Assembly: GCA_030248225.1 (NCBI GenBank)
Contig: JASANE010007174.1
Location: forward strand, 1-64,000
DNA from: Trileptium ribeirensis
Lineage: Eukaryota > Nematoda > Enoplea > Enoplida > Thoracostomopsidae
Direction of reading: 5' to 3'
DNA: 64,000 nt
The first letter of the stretch is position 1, and each line of letters starts with the position of its first letter. Position numbers and translations under genes: made by a program. Below the pieces are notes generated by a model that was not told the origin of the DNA, made no database searches, and was given only the letters and a program-made list of their open reading frames with translations. Shown piece after piece: positions 58,901-64,000 of this stretch.

Positions 58901-58933
58901 TTAAGGCGACGTGTCATTACCACACTGCTGTAG

Positions 58934-59261
58934 GAATTTGCACACATACATTTACGAAACTAATTGCTATCGGTGTTTGGGGCAGTGTGACTCCAGCTTC
59001 AATACTAAGTCACTATGGTCACCGGAGATGACACATTTGTCTCCTAGAAGCGCAACATACCTGTGCTTCAAAAATCAACAGTTCTATGTGCGCGGCTTCT
59101 GCGGTGGAAACGCTCTTTCAGGCCTTGCAGATGAAATGACAGGCGTGTTGTTTCATTGTAAACATTTACACTGCAAAGCACATGGAGATATCTTAGTTTG
59201 TCTTAAGGACAGGTCTTTAGACAAACTCGTCCGGACGTTTCTATCTGTCAATTTGGCATAG
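58934..59261 (+). CDS. Candidate 3'-terminal exon of an unidentified Cys-rich protein
   Basis: The frame is open from before 58911 to TAG at 59259-59261. ACTGCTGTAG at 58924-58933 is a plausible acceptor. The sequence is Cys-rich and protein-like: NCYRCLGQCDSSF, YLCFKNQQFYVRGFCGG, then LFHCKHLHCKAHGDILVC. AATAAA at 59368-59373, about 107 bp after the stop, supports a transcript end. No family was recognised and the upstream exons are not identified. It abuts the MITE array, which would then lie in its intron or 5' flank. Confidence 0.35.
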
Positions 59262-59367
59262 TATTTTTAACAAAATATAATATCATACTATATTATTTAA
59301 GTTTACTAAGCAAAAGTTGTTGATTCACAATGTGACGGAGAAACATAGCAGCTCAAATATCAGTACA

Positions 59368-59373
59368 AATAAA
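59368..59373 (+). promoter_or_regulatory. Candidate poly(A) signal AATAAA
   Basis: Lies about 107 bp past the stop of the candidate exon at 58934-59261. AT-rich DNA yields this hexamer often, so it is only supportive. Confidence 0.3.
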
Positions 59374-59379
59374 ACAAAA

Positions 59380-60600
59380 CTTTTATTGCAGCTCAATAAG
59401 ACAAAGAAAATATATATACCTAAATTGTAGCTTTTCAACCATTTAAGATAAAAACATCATTATGAGCAGTAATTCATGATTAAAATAGCCTAAATTTAGT
59501 TTTTAGCGTTACAAATTGTTATTGTTATGTGAAAAGCGTACAAAAATGAAATACACAGCATATAATGATCAAAATATAAGCTTTGCAGATACAGGAAAAT
59601 ACGTCAATCGCACTAAGCTAGAAATTTTCAAATTTAATCTCTAACATAAAGTATATTTCTACTGGTTGCCTATTCTGTCCCAGGGTAACGAATTCAGTAA
59701 CCAAATTTTTGAGAAATATATTGTGAAATTCCTCATTGCAAATTTATATATGGAAGCAATTTCGACTCTGGATATGGTAATTTTTGGCATTTGTATAATC
59801 TTAAGCCAGGAAAATTTGGTTAACGTGTGGGAGTGCACCACAAGTGTTCCATACGGTATTGTCTACACGCCAACTAAGAAGTTGGCTTGCGGATAGCACC
59901 ACTGATTTAATAACAATGCTTCCGACTTGGGGTTTTGTTTACATTCTCGAGTTGGTGATGGTTGTAAATGATTCTGTCCGACCCAGAGGATTGTGATGGA
60001 GTGCTTTCTCATAGTCAAAAACGTCTCACATGCAGAAAATTTATCATCTGAAAAGAATCTGTGTATATACCAACCTTGTTTGCCAGCATAAAAAGCATGC
60101 CTAGCATACTTTTTCAGTCAGTTTCACAGGGTAATACCCGTACCCCCATAAGCATATACTATTTTGAATACAATATTTTTATGTACAAATCTTGAATTTT
60201 CAAATACATTCCTCAAAATTCTTTCTTGCGTTTTTTATATCATTTGCAATTTTATACCTCAATTTTATTTAACATGTATATTTATCAATAAATATGTATT
60301 TATACCATTAAATTTGCATATCTGTCAATTGTTTCCATATTTCAAATAAGATATCCTTTCTATAGCCATAAGTATTTATTTACATTATTATATAAGAGTA
60401 TCGCTTCAGTAAAACTTTTCCGTTAGACAAAAACGATGATATGGGCGCCAGAAAATATATGGAATTCCACGAATATGTGTTTGTATTTATTTTTAAATAC
60501 GAATAAAACAAAAAATTAATTTAAATGCATCACCGTCTACCGAGTTTATTGGTATCTAAATCCGATACTACATACATTTTGCATTGTTGAGCTATTTTTC
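59380..60600. other. No gene recognised
   Basis: AT-rich, with short motif-free ORFs. Confidence 0.4.
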
Positions 60601-60604
60601 AGTG

Positions 60605-60830
60605 TAGAGGCGAAGCGTGCCTTCTCGTTGTATGGGCGGGTCGTGAATTTTTATTCCAAGTTCTGGGAAATTTTATAGTGTAACAGCGGGCACGTTTTTT
60701 CTATAGAGGCGTAACGAGTTCTATACACTGTAGCTGTATGGCCAGGCGCTTTTTCCATTGGGTCGGACAGAGAGTTTTTCATTTTAGAAGCGTAGTGCAT
60801 TTTTAATTTTAGTGGCGGGCGCGGTTTTTA
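60605..60830 (+). repeat. Degenerate short direct repeats
   Basis: Words of the type TAGAGGCG(A/T)A(A/G)CG and GGCGGG(T/C)(C/G)G recur at about 60605, 60640, 60705 and 60815, suggesting decayed tandem units of 60-100 bp. Confidence 0.35.
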
Positions 60831-60836
60831 TTGTAG

Positions 60837-61000
60837 AGCACGAAGATGCAAAACTTTTTTCGAATTTACTAAATAATTCAAAAAAATATTTGAAGGCCAT
60901 CGACAATCGCACAACCCGGAAAATTCTGAAGGAGGGGCCGTCACCCGAGGTAAAAGCACTCCTGTTTGCGTCTACACTATTTGAATCCATGACACTATAA
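60837..61000 (+). CDS. Candidate terminal exon, unidentified helical protein
   Basis: After a good acceptor (GGTTTTTATTGTAG) the frame encodes 53 residues: HEDAKLFSNLLNNSKKYLKA, then IDNRTTRKILKEGPSPEVKA, ending LLFASTLFESMTL and TAA. The helical, charged composition looks like real protein rather than translated noise. The family was not recognised and no upstream exon was found. Confidence 0.4.
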
Positions 61001-61566
61001 TGCGTCCGTGATACATGCCGAAGCATGAAAACACAAACATCGTATCAGGCAGAACCATGTGTACTTCCTTCAATTTCTTATAATGAGCAAAAGCCTCGTA
61101 TCGGTGCTCATACTATTTGACGACGGCCCCCGGTGTCGGGCTGATCCACCCTAGCCTAAGCACCCGCTATTAACCCCCCTGGGACATCGAACTTTTAGTA
61201 TGTTTGGCCATATTGTGGTACCATCCAAAAGTCCAAGCTACAGCGCTGGCGCACGTAATAGTGTCGCGAATTCCCAAATATCGTAATATAGTAGAACATT
61301 CGACCACATTTATGCCAAAAAAAATTTTTGGGTTACCAATTGCGAACCTTGACCCTTGGTATTCAAAATTTTCGAAGATTTTTCTCGATAACCGTATAAT
61401 TTTATGTGTCGTTCGAAGCGGATTCGCTAGCTAAGTGGAATTTTGTAAAGTGAGCTGAATCAGGTCCTGGGTTTAGGAGTTATGCCTATTTAGTTTAAGG
61501 CCTCAAGTCTACGATTCTTGCATAATATATTGAGATTTTAATCGCAAGCCTGAGTCTTAGATTTAA

Positions 61567-61823
61567 CACTTTCTCACGTGAATTATTATGTGTTGTGTAC
61601 ATTGTTGAGCAACCTTTTGCCGCGAGGGCGGATTGAACCTACACCGTTTCGGTGAGAGCCCTGTACTAGCAGCTATTTAGGAGCTGTAGCTTGGTTCCTT
61701 AAGGAACCTCACAAAGCGAGCGAACAACAACGCGCGTGCAAATGCACGCCGCACGACAAACTCAGTATGCGCATCGCGATTAAATGTAGACTGTCACACA
61801 CGTGTGACTGTATGCGGGAAAGA
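61567..61823 (-). mobile_element. Diverged TTAA MITE with tRNA-like core (inverted)
   Basis: TTAA at 61563-61566 and 61824-61827 flank ends CACTTTCTCACG and CGGGAAAGA. On the minus strand it shares with the array units CATACTGAGTTTGTCG, GAGGTTCC, TAAGGAACC and a tRNA-like part with B-box GGTTCAATCC. The 257-bp length is close to the 265-bp units. Confidence 0.8.
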
Positions 61824-62257
61824 TTAAACTGAGCTAAGCCTTAGCCGTGCTTCACTCTAATAACTATTCAACATTAAGAGTCCCAACACCGTAACATTTT
61901 TTCCATGCCACCCCTGTTTGGAATAATCCATCTCTTAGATTAATTATGACAGCGCTATTGTGCTCAGTGCCCCAGATTTACCCTATAAACTTGCTATCAG
62001 AGTTCTCGTACTCTTATTACTATAATTTCACTTTGTACTTATTGACTTTTGACATTTGTTCCTTGCATCAACCACCCTGATCCCCGTGTGTGACGAACCA
62101 CTTAACCGTATACAGATACAAAATTTAGGTAAACTTCAAAATTCATCAACAAAAAATCAGAACTTATAATGTTTGGTTTTTTGAGCCCTCCTCAACTTTA
62201 ATTGGTAATTGTGACGATATGGCGTAAAAACCATTCCCATTTGATAAAAGTTGTCTC

Positions 62258-62416
62258 ATGGATACGCCGATACGGAGTATTTCATGCCAAGCTTTACGCA
62301 TTTTAACGCCGGAACACTCATTTATTGCCTCTTTTAAACGCAACTATGAATCCGAGAATAATGTACACCAATCAAGCATAACTGAAAGGGTGCCAGGGGC
62401 GACCCTGGTCTCGGAA
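62258..62416 (+). CDS. Candidate first exon, unidentified
   Basis: ATG at 62258 opens MDTPIRSISCQALRILTPEH followed by SFIASFKRNYESENN. A donor-like GGAA|GTGAGAG follows at 62416/62417. If unspliced, the frame runs to 62512. No family was recognised; evidence is limited to protein-like composition and the donor. Confidence 0.22.
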
Positions 62417-62883
62417 GTGAGAGAAAATTGGTGGTCAGTTATAATAATAACAGTTCTGTCGTTTTCGAAACAAATTTTATGGTTCCCTCGGCAATTAATG
62501 CTGAAATATTAACTTTTCTATAAATTTGATTTTGTTGAAACAATAAATATAAATAGTACAAAATCCCTTAATTTTGCATCATAAATTTATTTTAACGCTG
62601 TCAATGTAACGAAATGGCGTGGGAAAATTTCAATATTTGTTTATGCTGCTACATTCGATCTTTGTATTGCGCCATTATATAAAAATATGTACAAATAAAA
62701 TACAATTATATATATATACAAGTATTATAAGCACAAATCAAACGTTTGCTGCTTACGAATGTGGCCTGTTATATACACACATTTCAAAATTTATTGCGGC
62801 CGCTCAAAAATACTCGTTACAAAAATAGTTCACAGCGATGGACATGATATGGGCTGTTCCATTTGTTGCAGGGTTTCCCATAA

Positions 62884-63531
62884 TTTGGGGCAAGTGGACA
62901 CAGAGGTTGTCCTTACGGATGTTGCCCTATTCGAACTATACTGTCGAACTATAAGCGTGCTGTTTTGAGGAAATTCAACTGCGGTAGTACGGAAAAATCT
63001 GAACATTTAGCCACGCGTTCGCCTGTTGAGAGTACATGCAAATGTATGCCAGGACGGCATGTTTTAAGTTTTATTTCTAAAACTGCTGAGTTGCGAATAC
63101 TACACGCAGTGGAAACGATCCGTCAAGTGAGAATTACAGTTTCAGCAGAAATATGCAACATTTGTATATGGGCAAACCATAAGGATTCAAGCAAAGTAAA
63201 ACCTACTTTGAACGCTATCTGTAGCACCCAGACTGAAACTTGTCCGCTTTTCATATTAACTATGGCAGTTGCAAGTTTAGAGCACGAGTATTACGTCACC
63301 AGCAATAGAAATTATATAACTCTCGTTTTCGAAGATACCCAACCGCGTAGCAATTACCAGGGCGTAACCATAGCATGGGGTATTAGGTGTCCGACTTCCA
63401 TAACACTCTCAACTTTTATCCAGCTGGGGTCCATCGAAATTTTTGAACCCCGATTTATCAATCAGGTATCGCGGTTCTATTGCGCTTTTATGCTATGCTT
63501 CATGTGGAATTTAACAATAGTAATTTGGTAA
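62884..63531 (+). CDS. Candidate exon with Cys-rich, CUB-like segment
   Basis: The frame is open from 62884 to TAA at 63531. A likely exon is about 62904-63465, from an acceptor-like GACACAG to ATCAG|GTATCG. It has Cys pairs (TCKCMPG, ICNICIW) and a segment EYYVTSNRNYITLVFED followed by SNYQGVTIAW. The last part resembles the end of a CUB or CUB-like domain (S--N-I-L-F--D-----GF---Y), which suggests a secreted or surface protein. This is a weak inference. Confidence 0.33.
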   Translation, partial: FGASGHRGCPYGCCPIRTILSNYKRAVLRKFNCGSTEKSEHLATRSPVESTCKCMPGRHVLSFISKTAELRILHAVETIRQVRITVSAEICNICIWANHKDSSKVKPTLNAICSTQTETCPLFILTMAVASLEHEYYVTSNRNYITLVFEDTQPRSNYQGVTIAWGIRCPTSITLSTFIQLGSIEIFEPRFINQVSRFYCAFMLCFMWNLTIVIW

Positions 63532-63782
63532 TATTCCTTAGGCATTTCAGTTCGTTGTTACGCTCCCGGCAATTTCCGTTACAGTGTGAAATTTGCGCTA
63601 CCAAGCAAGTGTCATTATGTAAATAATCATATTCATCGTAAGTGTATTTGAATGAATAACCAAAACCGAATATAGACGGAGCCGCGACTAACTTTCAAAG
63701 GAAACCGCGATCGGGACTTGGTCTGATCAATATATATAATGTAAAATGCATTGAGATAGAAACAGGGGTCATATGGTTTTAA

Positions 63783-63988
63783 CCCTTTCCCGCATACAGT
63801 ACCACGTGCGTAAAAGTGTATGTTGCGATGCAACGCGCATACTGAGATTGTCGTACGGCGCGCGTTATTTGCTCGCTTTCTGAGGTTCCTTAACGAACCG
63901 AGCATAAATGGCGTAAGATTCATCCGCTGTCGCAGCTAAAGTTTGCTCAACACTGTACACAATACACAATAATTCATGTGGTAATGGG
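63783..63988 (+). mobile_element. Diverged TTAA MITE, third subfamily
   Basis: TTAA at 63779-63782 and 63989-63992 flank CCCTTTCCCGCATACAGT at the left and a shorter GTAATGGG at the right. It retains GCATACTGAGATTGTCG and GAGGTTCCTTAACGAACCGAGC, but the tRNA-like A- and B-boxes are mostly lost (206 bp). Confidence 0.78.
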
Positions 63989-64000
63989 TTAAAATGGCTC

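Overview
The window is nuclear DNA from an animal, most likely an invertebrate. It is AT-rich and intron-rich, with GT-AG introns of about 0.2 to 3.7 kb, and is crowded with transposable elements of several classes. I cannot name the species. Two host genes are recognised with good support, both on the minus strand. Several other stretches read like single exons or dead genes but were not identified.

Layout. At 0.5-3.5 kb a START-domain (StarD10-like) gene runs off the left edge; two exons are visible, with two degenerate plus-strand coding stretches lying antisense near and inside its intron. From 6.5 to 19.9 kb lies a graveyard of CR1/Jockey-like non-LTR retrotransposons: a minus-strand copy (ORF1 and endonuclease), a minus-strand 3' end, and a plus-strand copy split by about 4 kb of unrelated sequence. 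Between the parts of the minus-strand copy sits a frameshifted pogo/Tigger-like (DDE_1) transposase. From 19.9 to 30.5 kb I see no recognisable gene apart from one exon-like fragment at 28.3 kb. From 30.5 to 32 kb there are two MITEs and a tandem duplication.

From 32.9 to 46.2 kb is the small subunit of class I ribonucleotide reductase (RRM2/RNR2). Eight coding exons join in frame to give 425 residues, with all six iron ligands, the radical tyrosine and the R1-binding C-terminal tail. The exon carrying the start codon was not found. The largest intron holds a nested insertion: a 315-bp MITE interrupted by a 5'-truncated LINE whose remaining ORF is fully open. The intron upstream of the first recognised exon holds a hAT-type nonautonomous element only 45 bp from the splice acceptor, and two relatives of it follow downstream.

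From 51 to 57 kb come a small MITE with 9-bp target duplications, a rearranged LINE fragment and a long purine-rich degenerate repeat. From 57.45 to 58.90 kb there is a tandem array of five nearly identical 265-bp TTAA-flanked (piggyBac-type) MITEs, each carrying a tRNA-like segment with RNA polymerase III A-box and B-box motifs. Two diverged relatives lie at 61.6 and 63.8 kb. Interspersed at 58.9, 60.8, 62.3 and 62.9 kb are plus-strand exon-like ORFs of unknown identity, one faintly CUB-like.

The most distinctive system is this tRNA-promoter-bearing TTAA MITE family and its 296-bp-period array. All identifications come from reading motifs; no search was run.
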